From REEB85 sp018971455 (lineage in GTDB: Bacteria > Pseudomonadota > Alphaproteobacteria > Acetobacterales > Acetobacteraceae), in contig JAGWNT010000060.1 of NCBI GenBank assembly GCA_028871195.1, forward strand, positions 1-25,646: a DNA stretch of 25,646 nucleotides. Direction: 5' to 3'. The number at the start of each line of letters is the position of its first letter. The first letter of the stretch is position 1. This document shows positions 13,713-22,769 of this stretch, in pieces. The position numbers and the translations under genes were made by a program. The notes beneath the pieces are model-generated. The model saw only the letters and a program-made list of their open reading frames with translations, was not told the DNA's origin and made no database searches.

Positions 13713-14893
13713 CACCGCACCTCCAGCTCGGCCTGCAACGCGCCGGCGGCCTTGATCGATTGCAGGATGCTGATCATGTCGCGCGGCCCGACGCCGAGCG
13801 CGTTGAGGCTCGCCACCAGGTCGCGCAGCGTCACATTGGCGTCCAATATGCCCAGCTTGTTGCCGGCGCCGTCCTTCACCGAGACCCTCGTCTGACTCAC
13901 CGTCGCCGTGGTGCCGCCGGACAGCGCGCCCGGCTGGCTGACCTGCGGCGTCTCGGTGACGCGAATGGTGAGGTTGCCCTGCGCGATCGCGACCGTGCTC
14001 ACCCGCACATTGGCACCCATCACGATGGTGCCGCTGGCCTCGTCCACCACCACCACCGCCGGGCTGTCGGGGGCGACCCGCAGATCCTCGATGCGGGCCA
14101 GGTCGGCGATGACGTCCCGCCCGGTCAGGTCGACCGCCACGGTGCGGGGGTCGCTGGCATGGGCAACGCCGCTGCCCAGGGCGCGATTGATCGCTGCCGC
14201 CATGCGCCGCGCCGTGGTCAGATCCGGGTTGCGCAGCGCGAGATGCAGCTTCGGCCGATCCGCCAGGCGATAGCCGATCTCGCGTTCGACCGTCGCGCCG
14301 TTGGCGATGCGCGCCGCCGTCGGCACGCCTTTGGTGACCGAGGCATTGGCGCCGTGTGCCGCCACCGCCCCGGTGACCAGCGCACCCTGCGCCACCGCAT
14401 AGACCTCGCCATCGGCGGCCAGCAGGGGGGTGACGAGCAGCGTGCCGCCGGTGAGGTTCGAGGCGTCGCCAAGGGCGGAGACCGCGACGTCGAGCCGGCT
14501 GCCGTTGCGCATGAAGGCGCCGAGATCGGCCGTGACCATCACGGCGGCGACGTTCTTGGTCTGGAGCTTGGCTTCCTGGTCGCGGGTATTGACCCCGAGG
14601 CGCTCCAGCATGCCGATCAGCGACTCACGGGTAAATACCGCAGAATCAAGTTTATCTCCGGTTCCATTAAGACCAACGACGAGCCCGTACCCCACCAGCT
14701 GATTGTCGCGCACACCCTCGATATCGGCGATGTCCTTGATGCGCACCTGGGCCCGTGCCGGCGCGGCCGCACCGGCCAGGGCGGCCAGCAGGGCGATCAG
14801 CGCCACGACGATCCGCAACCGGGCGATCGGCAGCCGGGCGATCGGAAATCGGGCCATCGGCGGCAGGGCAGGGCGGGCGGACGGTCCGGGCAT
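13712..14893 (-). CDS. flgI: Flagellar P-ring protein FlgI
   Basis: A 393-residue periplasmic protein forming the ring around the rod in the peptidoglycan layer. Seen: signal peptide with hydrophobic core IVVALIALLAALAGAA and cleavage after ARA (48), then the hallmark RIKDIADIEGVRDNQLVGYGLVVGLNGTGD, and the C-terminal LRDLVASLNALGVGPRDMISILQSIKAAGALQAEL. The N-terminus is about 15 residues longer than usual because of a 15-bp tandem repeat coding for PIARL-like units. ATG 14893 is supported by GAGAGG eight bases upstream; a second ATG at 14857 is possible. First gene of flgI-flgJ-flgN-like, divergent from fliX. Confidence 0.95.
   Translation of the reverse strand: MPGPSARPALPPMARFPIARLPIARLRIVVALIALLAALAGAAAPARAQVRIKDIADIEGVRDNQLVGYGLVVGLNGTGDKLDSAVFTRESLIGMLERLGVNTRDQEAKLQTKNVAAVMVTADLGAFMRNGSRLDVAVSALGDASNLTGGTLLVTPLLAADGEVYAVAQGALVTGAVAAHGANASVTKGVPTAARIANGATVEREIGYRLADRPKLHLALRNPDLTTARRMAAAINRALGSGVAHASDPRTVAVDLTGRDVIADLARIEDLRVAPDSPAVVVVDEASGTIVMGANVRVSTVAIAQGNLTIRVTETPQVSQPGALSGGTTATVSQTRVSVKDGAGNKLGILDANVTLRDLVASLNALGVGPRDMISILQSIKAAGALQAELEVR
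14821..14865. repeat. Three 15-bp tandem repeats at the start of flgI
   Basis: Units at 14821, 14836 and 14851 share the core GGGCnATCGG with a 15-bp period, adding (M/P)IAR-type pentapeptides before the FlgI signal peptide. In-frame and probably generated by slippage. Confidence 0.8.
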
Positions 14894-15021
14894 CTGGCCT
14901 CTCGGCTGGCGTGTAGGAGCTTCTCAACCTTTGCCGGGCAGGATCGCGCCATGCCCACGCCCCACCTTCGCAACCCCCGTGCCAGCGCCCGCCGGCGGAT
15001 TTCCGCGCCGCGCCGCATCGG

Positions 15022-15050
15022 CCTGCCCGGCAGAGTCTGCCGTGCGGCAG
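15022..15050. promoter_or_regulatory. Two adjacent palindromes upstream of fliX
   Basis: CTGCCCGGCAG (ends near 15033) is followed by CTGCCG-TG-CGGCAG (15037-15050), ending 13 nt before the fliX start and lying between fliX and flgI. Their similarity suggests a regulator site or a leader hairpin. Their role is unknown. Confidence 0.4.
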
Positions 15051-15063
15051 GATCGCCCCGGCG

Positions 15064-15495
15064 ATGAGCGGCATCTCCGGCATCACCGCCGCCACGCCGG
15101 CCAGGGGTGGGCGCGGGCCGGCCGCGCCCGGGCGGCCGGGATTCGCCCTGCCGGATTCCGCCGCGGCCGCGCAGGCCCCGCTCACTCCGGCGACATCGGA
15201 GGCCACGCTCGCCGGCCTGCTCGGCGCGCAGGCCGGCGAGGCTGAGGATGTGCGCGACCGCGCCGCCCGCCGCCATGGCCATGCCATCCTCGCGGCCCTC
15301 GATTCGCTGCATCTGATGCTGCTCGGCGCGACCCCCGATGCCGCGCCGCTGCGCCAGCTCGCCGCCCTCGCCGCGGCGCTGCCCGCCGCGCACGACCCGC
15401 GCCTCGCCGGCGTGATGGCCGCGATCGCCCAGCGCGCTGCGGTCGAGCTGGCGCGCTACGGTCTGGATCCCCCGACGCCCCAGCCCGGCGCGTGA
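15064..15495 (+). CDS. fliX: FliX-like flagellar assembly regulator
   Basis: A 143-residue protein with a low-complexity, Ala/Gly/Pro-rich N-terminus and a helical C-terminal half: ILAALDSLHLMLLGA, LAALAAALPAAHDPRLAGVMAAIAQRAAVELARYG. The C-terminal pattern and the divergent position next to flgI match FliX of Caulobacter and relatives, which couples class II flagellar assembly to the sigma-54 activator FlbD. The ribosome-binding site is weak (AGGA 12 bp upstream). FliX is poorly conserved, so part of the call rests on synteny. Confidence 0.68.
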   Translation: MSGISGITAATPARGGRGPAAPGRPGFALPDSAAAAQAPLTPATSEATLAGLLGAQAGEAEDVRDRAARRHGHAILAALDSLHLMLLGATPDAAPLRQLAALAAALPAAHDPRLAGVMAAIAQRAAVELARYGLDPPTPQPGA

Positions 15496-15556
15496 ATGCC
15501 TGCGCCGCGTCGCGGCGCGTGAATGATTGAAGAAATGCGCCAAACCCCTTGGCGCA
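15487..15556. repeat. Direct repeat and two hairpins at the end of fliX
   Basis: GGCGCGTGAATG occurs at 15487-15498 (covering the fliX stop) and again at 15514-15525. Between and after them are hairpins GCGCCGC/GCGGCGC (15502-15518) and TGCGCCAA/TTGGCGCA (15536-15556, loop ACCCC). The second has T-rich sequence only on the minus-strand side, and its right arm overlaps the likely dksA -35 box. Confidence 0.6.
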
Positions 15557-15577
15557 GTGTGATGACGTGGCTATACA
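15549..15577 (+). promoter_or_regulatory. Probable sigma-70 promoter for dksA
   Basis: TTGGCG (15549-15554), a 17-bp spacer, and TATACA (15572-15577). The predicted start near 15584 leaves a leader of about 92 nt before dksA. Confidence 0.55.
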
Positions 15578-15675
15578 CCGGCCCGAGCCGCGAGCCGGGA
15601 GAGTTTCGCCGTCCCCGCCAAGGGGGAGCGTGAGGCGAGTCCTCCGATCGCCGAAACGACGCAGGATCGCCACGC

Positions 15676-16092
15676 ATGATGGTCACACTGCCGCATGATT
15701 ACCGCCCCTCGGACGCCGAGGAGTTCATGAACCCAATGCAGGTCGAGTTCTTCCGCCAGAAATTGCTGCGCTGGCGCTCGGACCTGCTCCGCGAAGCCGA
15801 CGGAACCCTGGCCAGCCTCTCGGAGGGTGGCATCCACGAAGCCGATATCACCGACCGCGCGAGCGTCGAGACCGACCGGGCGTTGGAACTGCGCACCCGC
15901 GACCGGGCGCGCAAGCTGATTTCTAAGATCGACCAGGCGCTCGCCCGCGTCGAGGCCGGCAGCTACGGCTACTGCGAGGAGAGCGGCGAGCCGATCGGCC
16001 TCAAGCGCCTGGAAGCCCGCCCGATCGCGACTCTCTCGCTCGAGGCGCAGGAGCGTCACGAGCGCATGGAACGCGTCCACCGCGACGATTGA
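15676..16092 (+). CDS. dksA: RNA polymerase-binding transcription factor DksA
   Basis: A 138-residue DksA/TraR protein that binds the RNA polymerase secondary channel and works with ppGpp in the stringent response. Seen: FMNPMQVEFFRQKLLRWR at the start, the coiled-coil tip DITDRAS, the second coiled-coil helix, and the globular end YGYCEESGEPIGLKRLEARPIATLSLEAQERHE in part. Of the four zinc cysteines of E. coli DksA only the first remains (CEES, and TLS in the second pair), which is the usual state in Alphaproteobacteria. It stands alone with its own promoter between fliX and a convergent thiolase gene. ATG 15676 or the next codon (15679) may be used. Confidence 0.93.
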   Translation: MMVTLPHDYRPSDAEEFMNPMQVEFFRQKLLRWRSDLLREADGTLASLSEGGIHEADITDRASVETDRALELRTRDRARKLISKIDQALARVEAGSYGYCEESGEPIGLKRLEARPIATLSLEAQERHERMERVHRDD

Positions 16093-16100
16093 GGCCGCCG

Positions 16101-16126
16101 CCCCTTCCCGGTCGCCCGGGAAGGGG
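16101..16126. terminator. Hairpin between dksA and the thiolase gene
   Basis: Perfect 11-bp stem CCCCTTCCCGG (16101-16111) and CCGGGAAGGGG (16116-16126), loop TCGC, in the 43-bp gap between convergent genes. No T-run on either side; likely a bidirectional terminator relying on stem strength. Confidence 0.6.
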
Positions 16127-16135
16127 GGCCTTGGG

Positions 16136-17338
<1,203 letters not shown>

Positions 17339-17368
17339 GGCGTGTTCCCTTCCGGCGTTTGCGGCCGA

Positions 17369-17397
17369 AATCTAGAGCGCGCCCACCCGGCCAGCAA
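17369..17397 (-). promoter_or_regulatory. Probable sigma-70 promoter for the thiolase gene
   Basis: Read on the minus strand: TTGCTG (17397-17392), 17-bp spacer, TAGATT (17374-17369). The predicted start lies about 24 nt upstream of the thiolase ATG. This supports independent expression from the flagellar operon upstream. Confidence 0.6.
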
Positions 17398-17430
17398 GCG
17401 ACCCGGGGCCCGGCCCCCCGGCCGCCGCGC

Positions 17431-18174
17431 TCAGAACGGCAGCAGGATGTCCATCGCCTGCTGGCCCCAGCGCGCCGTCTGCACGTCGGTCAGCTGGCCG
17501 CGCCCGCCATAGGAGATGCGCGCCTCGGCGAGGCGATTGGACTGCACGGTGTTGTTGCTGGCGATGTCCTGCGGGCGGATGACGCCGGAGACCTGCAACT
17601 CGCGCAATTCGCTGTTCACCCGCACCTCCTGATGGGCGGCGACCACCAGATTGCCGTTCGGCAGCACCTGGGTGATCACGCCGGCGAGGCTCAGCTGCAC
17701 CGTCTCGTTGCGTTTGAGCTGGGCGGTGCCGGTGTTGCCGTTGGCGCTGGTCGCCGCCACCAGGCTGGTCGGGCTGGCATGGGCCAGAATATGCGGGATC
17801 GCCGCCTCCAGCCCGAAAAGATTGGGCACGCCGAGGCTTTCATTGCCGTTGCGCGTGGCGCTGGTGTTGTTCTGCAGCACCGCGCTGTCGGTGATGTTGA
17901 CGAGCACCGTCACGATGTCGCCCACGGCCGCCGCGCGCTGGTCCTTGAAGAAGGCGCGGCTGCCGGTGCGCCACAGCGCGTCGGCCTTGGGGGCGGCGGT
18001 CTGGGCGGCCGGCATGGGCATGGAGAGCGGCCGGTAGCCCGGCGCCCGGGTTGGGTCGCTCGCCTGCGTCATGCGCGGCGGGCGGCCGATTTCCGACAGG
18101 CGCTGCAACGTCCCGCAACCCGCCAGCGGCCCGGAGAGCAGCGCGGGCAGCAGCAGCACCCAGCGCGGCCTCAT
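17431..18174 (-). CDS. flgH: Flagellar L-ring lipoprotein FlgH
   Basis: A 247-residue outer-membrane lipoprotein forming the L-ring. Seen: signal peptide with lipobox LAGC (17-20, lipidated Cys20), a short linker, then GSRAFFKDQRAAAVGDIVTVLVNITDSA, the LKRNETVQLSLAGVITQVLPNGNLVV block and the C-terminal SGVIRPQDI..NTVQSNRLAEARISYGGRG, all FlgH hallmarks. It overlaps flgA by 4 bp and is the last gene of the flgF-flgG-flgA-flgH unit. A GC-rich inverted repeat without T-run lies just downstream (about 17,403-17,419). Confidence 0.95.
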   Translation of the reverse strand: MRPRWVLLLPALLSGPLAGCGTLQRLSEIGRPPRMTQASDPTRAPGYRPLSMPMPAAQTAAPKADALWRTGSRAFFKDQRAAAVGDIVTVLVNITDSAVLQNNTSATRNGNESLGVPNLFGLEAAIPHILAHASPTSLVAATSANGNTGTAQLKRNETVQLSLAGVITQVLPNGNLVVAAHQEVRVNSELRELQVSGVIRPQDIASNNTVQSNRLAEARISYGGRGQLTDVQTARWGQQAMDILLPF

Positions 18175-19181
18175 CGTACGAGCCCCTGGAAACCGCCGCT
18201 GTAGCGCAGGGACCGCCCATCGGCCGGGCGCAGCGGCGCGCTGCCCGGCTGCACCCGCACGCGATCGGTGCCGATGATCTCGGCCAGCACCACCGCGCGC
18301 GAGACCGGGTTCATCACCTGGATGCTGTCGCCGATGCCGCCGGGCTCCAGCGCCTGCCCCTCGGCGACGACGTTTAGCCCCGGCGCCTCCAGCTGCATCA
18401 TCACCCGCGCGCCGCGCCGCACCGCGCGCGGGCGCATGAGATCGGCGCGCAGCAGCGGCTGGCCGGCGATCACCGTGCGCCGCACCGCAAGCCCCGTCGC
18501 CTGGGCGGCATCCTGCACCATGGCGTCCTGCGTCGGTGCTGCGCGCAGCCGCATCATGCGCAGATCGGCCGGCCCGATCACGGCACCGGCGACCAGCCGG
18601 CGCACCGCCACCGGCAGTTCGACCATCGCCGTCAGCGTGCCGGAGACGCGCAGCCGCAGCATGTCCATCCCCTTTCCCGCCACCGCCAGCACGCCGGTGA
18701 AACGCCCGCTGGCGCCCTGGTAGTCGAACTGCTCGACGTTGGCCTGGGCATCCGCCTCCGGCGGCACCAGCGGCGCGCTGAAGCCCGGCAGGTCGATCTG
18801 TCCATCGGCGGGCGCCCCCACGCCCTGCAGCGCGGTGCGCAAGGCCGCGAGCACCACGGCGCGGGGAAGCAGCGTGCCGCGCCGTTCCAGCACCGCGCGG
18901 TCGGCCGGCGAGGCGGGCTGCCAGTCCACGCCGAATTGCTGGGCGATGGCCGCGAGTTGCGGCGCTTCGACCACGATGCGCGCGCCGGGCGCGGGGCCGG
19001 GGCCGAGCACGCGGTCCGCCGCCGGCCCGGCGCCGTCGAACAGATCGGACAGCCGCACCACCGGCGCGTGCAGCACCACCATCGCTCGCAGGCTCGCCGC
19101 CGCGGCCGGGCGGGCGGCGAGGGTGGCCGCCAACGCCAGGTGAGCCGCCAAAAGAACCGGGCGCATCGGGATCGTCCTCAT
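18171..19181 (-). CDS. flgA: Flagellar P-ring assembly chaperone FlgA
   Basis: A 336-residue periplasmic chaperone for FlgI. A signal peptide (about 1-29, ending AAAAS) is followed by a long N-terminal region and a C-terminal SAF-like domain: VELPVAVRRLVAGAVIGPADL (187-207), TGLAVRRTVIAGQPLLRADL (229-248), then VQLEAPGLNVVAEGQALEPGG-type beta repeats and VMNPVSRAVV. It is longer than enterobacterial FlgA (about 219), as is common in Alphaproteobacteria. It overlaps flgG and flgH by 4 bp. A second ATG at 19166 is an alternative start. Confidence 0.92.
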   Translation of the reverse strand: MRTIPMRPVLLAAHLALAATLAARPAAAASLRAMVVLHAPVVRLSDLFDGAGPAADRVLGPGPAPGARIVVEAPQLAAIAQQFGVDWQPASPADRAVLERRGTLLPRAVVLAALRTALQGVGAPADGQIDLPGFSAPLVPPEADAQANVEQFDYQGASGRFTGVLAVAGKGMDMLRLRVSGTLTAMVELPVAVRRLVAGAVIGPADLRMMRLRAAPTQDAMVQDAAQATGLAVRRTVIAGQPLLRADLMRPRAVRRGARVMMQLEAPGLNVVAEGQALEPGGIGDSIQVMNPVSRAVVLAEIIGTDRVRVQPGSAPLRPADGRSLRYSGGFQGLVR

Positions 19182-19963
19182 CGCAGATTGGTCAGGGTGG
19201 AGAGCATCTGGTCGCTCGTCGTGATCACCCGGCTGTTCATTTCGTAGGCGCGCTGGGCGGTGATCAGGTCGGTGATCTCGGTCACGACGTTGACGTTCGA
19301 GCTCTCGACGAAGCCTTGCAGCACCGAGCCGAAGCCCGGCGAGGCGGGCGTGCCGGTCACCGGATTGCCGCTCGCCGCACTTTGCAGGAACAGGTTGTTG
19401 CCCTGCGCGTCGAGGCCGGAATCGTTGGGGAACACGGCAAGCTGCAACTGGCCCACGGTCTGCGGCGCGGTCTGCCCGTCCAGCGTCACCTGCACCTGGC
19501 CGGCGGAATTGATCGTCACCCCGGTGGCATTGCTCGGAATGGTGATGCCGGGCTGCACCACATAGCCGTCGGCGGTGACGATCTGCCCGTCCGGCGCCAG
19601 CGACAGCGTGCCGTCGCGCGTGTAGGCGGTGTCGCCCGAGGGCAGCGTCACCTGGAAATACCCGTTGCCGCGCACCGCGAGATCGAGACTGTTGGAGGTC
19701 TGCTGCAGGTTGCCCTGCTCGTTGATCCGGTAGATCGCCGCCGTCTTCACACCGAGGCCGACCTGCGCGCCGGCCGGCACGACGGCGCCCGAATCCGAGG
19801 AGTTCGAGCCGACGCGGCGCAGATTCTGGTAGATCAGATCCTGGAACTCGGCCCGCCGGCGCTTGAAGCCCGTGGTCGTCATATTGGCGATGTTGTTGGA
19901 GATCACCTCCACATTGGTCTGCTGGGCCTGCATGCCGGTGCCGGCGATGTCGAGTGCGCGCAT
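19178..19963 (-). CDS. flgG: Flagellar distal rod protein FlgG
   Basis: A 261-residue rod protein, normal length. Seen: N-terminal MRALDIAGTGMQAQQTNVEV and SNNIANMTTTGFKRRRAEFQD, the central LDLAVRGNGYFQVTLPSG..YTRDG, and the C-terminal SNVNVVTEITDLITAQRAYEMNSR, the paired helices of the rod/hook family. AAGGGA serves as ribosome-binding site. Lies 13 bp after flgF and overlaps flgA by 4 bp. Confidence 0.96.
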   Translation of the reverse strand: MRALDIAGTGMQAQQTNVEVISNNIANMTTTGFKRRRAEFQDLIYQNLRRVGSNSSDSGAVVPAGAQVGLGVKTAAIYRINEQGNLQQTSNSLDLAVRGNGYFQVTLPSGDTAYTRDGTLSLAPDGQIVTADGYVVQPGITIPSNATGVTINSAGQVQVTLDGQTAPQTVGQLQLAVFPNDSGLDAQGNNLFLQSAASGNPVTGTPASPGFGSVLQGFVESSNVNVVTEITDLITAQRAYEMNSRVITTSDQMLSTLTNLR

Positions 19964-19976
19964 GGACGGGGTCCCT

Positions 19977-20717
19977 TCAGCCGTTCTTCTGGGTGATCTT
20001 GTCGATGGCGCCCTGCTGGCGATCCGCCTCGCCCTGCACGAACTGGCTGACGAACTGGAACTCGCGCAGATCGTTCATCATGCGCGTCAGCTCCATCGTC
20101 GGCTGGATGTTGCTGCCCTCCAGCGTGCCCTGGGTGATCCGCGGCGCGGCCAGGGGCGTCGTGGTGGTGGCGCCGGCGTTGAACAGCAGCCCGCCCTCGG
20201 CGAGCAGCTTCTGCTCGTCGGCCGGCCTGACCACGCCGATGCGGCCGAGCTGGCCGTTGGCGCCGGTGATGGTGCCGTCGCCGCTCACCGCCAGCGTGCC
20301 ATCAGCGATGCCGACCTGGATCGGCTTGCCCGCAGTATCCAGGAGGGCATTGCCCTGGCCATCGACGATCTGGCCGGCGGCCGAGAGCTCGTAATGCCCG
20401 CCGCGCGTCAGCCGTGGCCCGCGTGGCGTCAGCACGGTGAAATAGCCGCCCTCGGCCAGCGAGAAATCCAGCGGATTGCCGGTCTGGCTGACCGGCCCGG
20501 GCGCGGTGTCGCGGTAGGTCGCGCGGTCCTGCGTATAGACCAGCGCCTGTCCGCCGGGCGGGGTGGCGCCGCCCTGGCGCACCAGCCAGTCGCCGAACAC
20601 CATGCGCTCGCCGCGATACCCCGCCGTGGCGGCGTTGGCGATGTTGGTCGCGGTCACGCTCATGGCGCGCTGCTGGGCGATCAGGCGCGAGAGGGCGATG
20701 CTGGTGGTGTTGTCCAT
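19977..20717 (-). CDS. flgF: Flagellar proximal rod protein FlgF
   Basis: A 246-residue rod protein of the FlgF type: N-terminal MDNTTSIALSRLIAQQRAMSVTATNIANAATAGYRGERMVF, central GNPLDFSLAEGGYFTVLTPRG with YTQDRATYRD before it, and C-terminal EGSNIQPTMELTRMMNDLREFQFVSQFVQGE. It is the first gene of the operon, 34 nt or so downstream of the start predicted from a sigma-54 promoter, with GAGGA as ribosome-binding site. Confidence 0.94.
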   Translation of the reverse strand: MDNTTSIALSRLIAQQRAMSVTATNIANAATAGYRGERMVFGDWLVRQGGATPPGGQALVYTQDRATYRDTAPGPVSQTGNPLDFSLAEGGYFTVLTPRGPRLTRGGHYELSAAGQIVDGQGNALLDTAGKPIQVGIADGTLAVSGDGTITGANGQLGRIGVVRPADEQKLLAEGGLLFNAGATTTTPLAAPRITQGTLEGSNIQPTMELTRMMNDLREFQFVSQFVQGEADRQQGAIDKITQKNG

Positions 20718-20761
20718 GAAGATCCTCGCAAGGGGCGGCGGCGGCGTTCCGCGGCCGGCAT

Positions 20762-20777
20762 CGCAACCGCCGTGCCA
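20762..20777 (-). promoter_or_regulatory. Sigma-54 (-24/-12) promoter for flgFGAH
   Basis: On the minus strand: TGGCACG, four bases, TTGC then G; all fixed positions of the consensus (TGGCACG-N4-TTGC-A/T) match except the last. The start site is predicted near 20,751, about 34 nt before the flgF ATG. Middle flagellar operons of Caulobacter-type bacteria use such promoters with FlbD, which FliX (present here) controls. Confidence 0.82.
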
Positions 20778-21016
20778 CGCCAGGGGCCGCTGATGTCCGC
20801 CGCCCGCGCGCGCCGCCCGGCGCCGCGCCACGCCAGCGACCCGGCAGGGCGTGCCGGGCGGCGGCCGAAGCTGCCGGGTCGCGAGGCCCCGGCAAGGCTT
20901 ATTTAACCGCTTCCGGTCAGCATGCCGCCGTGGCCGCGCCCCCGCGCGCGGCACGGAACCAGGCGAGCAGGGCAAGACGCGATGCGACAGGCCGATCCGG
21001 CCGGGGAAAACCCCCG
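20778..21016. other. Divergent intergenic region flgF-fliL
   Basis: About 240 bp between the flgF promoter and fliL. GC-rich with short inverted repeats and one AT-rich patch (CTTATTTAACC, about 20,897-20,907), a possible fliL promoter -10 region, but I found no second clear -24/-12 element. No gene; the in-frame extension of fliL upstream of 21,017 lacks similarity. Confidence 0.4.
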
Positions 21017-21550
21017 ATGAGTGCGGCCAAGGTGGGCAAGGCGGCCAAGCCTGCGCCGGCGCCGCCCGCGGAGCCGGGTGCCGCGCCACCGGCCGGGAAG
21101 GGGGGGCGGCGCAAGCTGATCCTGCTCGCCATCCCGGCCGTCCTCGCGGCGCTCGGCGCAGGGTTGTGGTTCACCGGGATCCTGCCGCCGCTGCTCGGCA
21201 TGGGGCCGAAGAAGGCGGCGACGCACGCGGCGGACAAGCCGGCGCTGCCCGTCTTCGTCGAGGTGCCGGAGATCGTCGCCAATCTCGATGCCGGCGGTGG
21301 GCGGGCCGTCTATGTCAAGCTGCACGCGCGGCTGCAGATCGCGCGCGCCGCCGACGAGGTCGCCATCAAGGCGATGATGCCGCGCATCCTCGATCTGTTT
21401 CAGACCTACCTGCGCGACATCCGCCCGGCCGAGCTGCGCGGCTCGGCGGGCAGCTACCGGCTGCGCGAGGAGATGATCGCGCGCGCCAACATCGCCGTCG
21501 CTCCGGTGCGCGTGACCGACGTGCTGTTCACCGAAATGCTGATCCAGTGA
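21017..21550 (+). CDS. fliL: Flagellar basal body-associated protein FliL
   Basis: A 177-residue inner-membrane protein that surrounds and supports the stator. Seen: a cytoplasmic basic Ala/Pro-rich tail, one membrane segment (about 34-52, ILLAIPAVLAALGAGLWF), then the periplasmic FliL domain with VFVEVPEIVANLDA, YVKLHARLQIA and the C-terminal TDVLFTEMLIQ, which matches the family ending FTEFVVQ. ATG 21017 is chosen since it begins the basic tail; its stop overlaps the fliM GTG. Confidence 0.93.
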   Translation: MSAAKVGKAAKPAPAPPAEPGAAPPAGKGGRRKLILLAIPAVLAALGAGLWFTGILPPLLGMGPKKAATHAADKPALPVFVEVPEIVANLDAGGGRAVYVKLHARLQIARAADEVAIKAMMPRILDLFQTYLRDIRPAELRGSAGSYRLREEMIARANIAVAPVRVTDVLFTEMLIQ

Positions 21551-22704
21551 GCGGGGCGAGGGCCGCGGCCGAGTCCCCCGAGGCGGCGCAGCCGAACGCG
21601 GCGCAAGCCGGCACGGGCCAAGGAGACTCGGGTCAAGGAGACTCGAGCCAAGCCGACATGGGGCAATCCGACGAGGAGCTCGCCGCCGCCTGGGGCGCCG
21701 AGACCGACGGCGCGGGTGCGCAGGTGCAGCCCGAGCGCGTGCTCAACCAGGCCGAGATCGACAGCCTGCTCGGGTTCGACGGCGCGGGCGGCGACGGCGA
21801 GAGCCGCACCGGCATGCAGCAGATCATCAGCTCGGGCCTCGTCTCCTACGAGCGCCTGCCGATGCTGGAGATCGTCTTCGACCGGCTGGTGCGCATCATG
21901 TCCACCTCGCTGCGCAACTTCACCAGCGACAATGTCGAGGTCGGCATCGACAACATCGTCTCGCTGCGTTTCGGCGACTATCTGAACTCCATCCCGCTGC
22001 CCGCCATGCTGGCCGTCTTCAAGGCCGAGGAATGGGACAATTACGGCCTGATGGTGGTGGACAGCGCGATGATCTACTCGATCGTCGATGTGCTGCTCGG
22101 CGGCCGGCGTGGCACGGCGGCGATGCGCATCGAGGGACGGCCCTACACCACCATCGAGCGCACGCTGGTCGAGCGGCTGATCCATGTCGTGCTGGCCGAT
22201 CTGTCGGTCAGCTTCGACCCGCTCTGTCCGGTGACCTTCCGTTTCGAGCGGCTCGAGGTCAATCCGCGTTTCGCCACCATCAGCCGGCTCTCCAACGCGG
22301 CAATTCTGGCGCGGCTGCGCATCGACATGGAGGATCGCGGCGGGCGGCTCGAGCTGCTGCTGCCCTATGCCACGCTCGAACCGGTGCGCGAGCTGCTGCT
22401 GCAACAATTCATGGGCGAGAAATTCGGCCGCGATTCCATCTGGGAGACCCATCTGGCCGAGGAGCTGTGGAACACCGACATCGATCTGGACGTGGTGCTC
22501 GACGAGCAGGTGATGCGCCTGTCCGATGTCATGGCGCTGGCGCCGGGCAGCCAGATCGTGCTCGGCGCCCAGCAGGGCGGTGCGGTGCAGCTGCGCTGCG
22601 GCACTGTCACGCTGTTCGAGGGCAAGGTGGGGCGGCGCAAGAACCGCGTCGCCGTGCGCATCGAGCGCGACGTGCCGCGCCCGGTTCAGGGCGAGAAGCC
22701 TTGA
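21547..22704 (+). CDS. fliM: Flagellar motor switch protein FliM
   Basis: A 385-residue C-ring protein that binds CheY-P and sets rotation direction. Seen: the CheY-binding segment LNQAEIDSLLGF (66-77), then the CheC-like middle domain (ERLPMLEIVFDRLVRIMSTSL.., GDYLNSIPLPAMLAVFKAEEW, GGRRG, EGRPYTTIERTLVERL) and the C-terminal SpoA domain (VVLDEQVMRLSDVMALAPGSQIVL..). GTG 21547 overlaps the fliL stop as GTGA. The N-terminus before the CheY motif is unusually long and repetitive (GQGDS-type); ATG 21658 would give 348 residues, nearer to the usual length of about 330-370. Confidence 0.93.
   Translation: MSGARAAAESPEAAQPNAAQAGTGQGDSGQGDSSQADMGQSDEELAAAWGAETDGAGAQVQPERVLNQAEIDSLLGFDGAGGDGESRTGMQQIISSGLVSYERLPMLEIVFDRLVRIMSTSLRNFTSDNVEVGIDNIVSLRFGDYLNSIPLPAMLAVFKAEEWDNYGLMVVDSAMIYSIVDVLLGGRRGTAAMRIEGRPYTTIERTLVERLIHVVLADLSVSFDPLCPVTFRFERLEVNPRFATISRLSNAAILARLRIDMEDRGGRLELLLPYATLEPVRELLLQQFMGEKFGRDSIWETHLAEELWNTDIDLDVVLDEQVMRLSDVMALAPGSQIVLGAQQGGAVQLRCGTVTLFEGKVGRRKNRVAVRIERDVPRPVQGEKP
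21619..21678 (+). repeat. 15-bp tandem repeats in the fliM N-terminus
   Basis: Four degenerate 15-bp units starting at 21619, 21634, 21649 and 21664, the first two nearly identical (CAAGGAGACTCG core). They encode GQGDS, GQGDS, SQADM, GQSDE-like pentapeptides. Confidence 0.8.
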
Positions 22705-22710
22705 GCGGGC

Positions 22711-22729
22711 GCCCTTCGCCGGGAAGGGC
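22711..22729. other. Hairpin after fliM
   Basis: GCCCTTC (22711-22717) pairs with GAAGGGC (22723-22729), loop GCCGG, 6 nt after the fliM stop. No T-run, so a weak attenuator or message-stabilising structure before the next gene. Confidence 0.4.
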
Positions 22730-22769
22730 AATCCCCTGTTCATAACTCGCTGCCAAAATCGGCATCAGG

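Noticed and set aside
14921..14960. Sigma-54 promoter for flgI on the minus strand (TGGCGC..TGCC)
   Set aside because: The GG and GC elements are one base too close together and the -12 element is poor.
15022..15050. FlbD-binding (ftr) sites upstream of fliX
   Set aside because: Palindromes are real, but I do not recall the ftr consensus well enough to make the match.
15676..16092. DksA as a degraded gene because three zinc cysteines are missing
   Set aside because: Single-cysteine DksA is the normal form in Alphaproteobacteria; the rest of the protein is intact.
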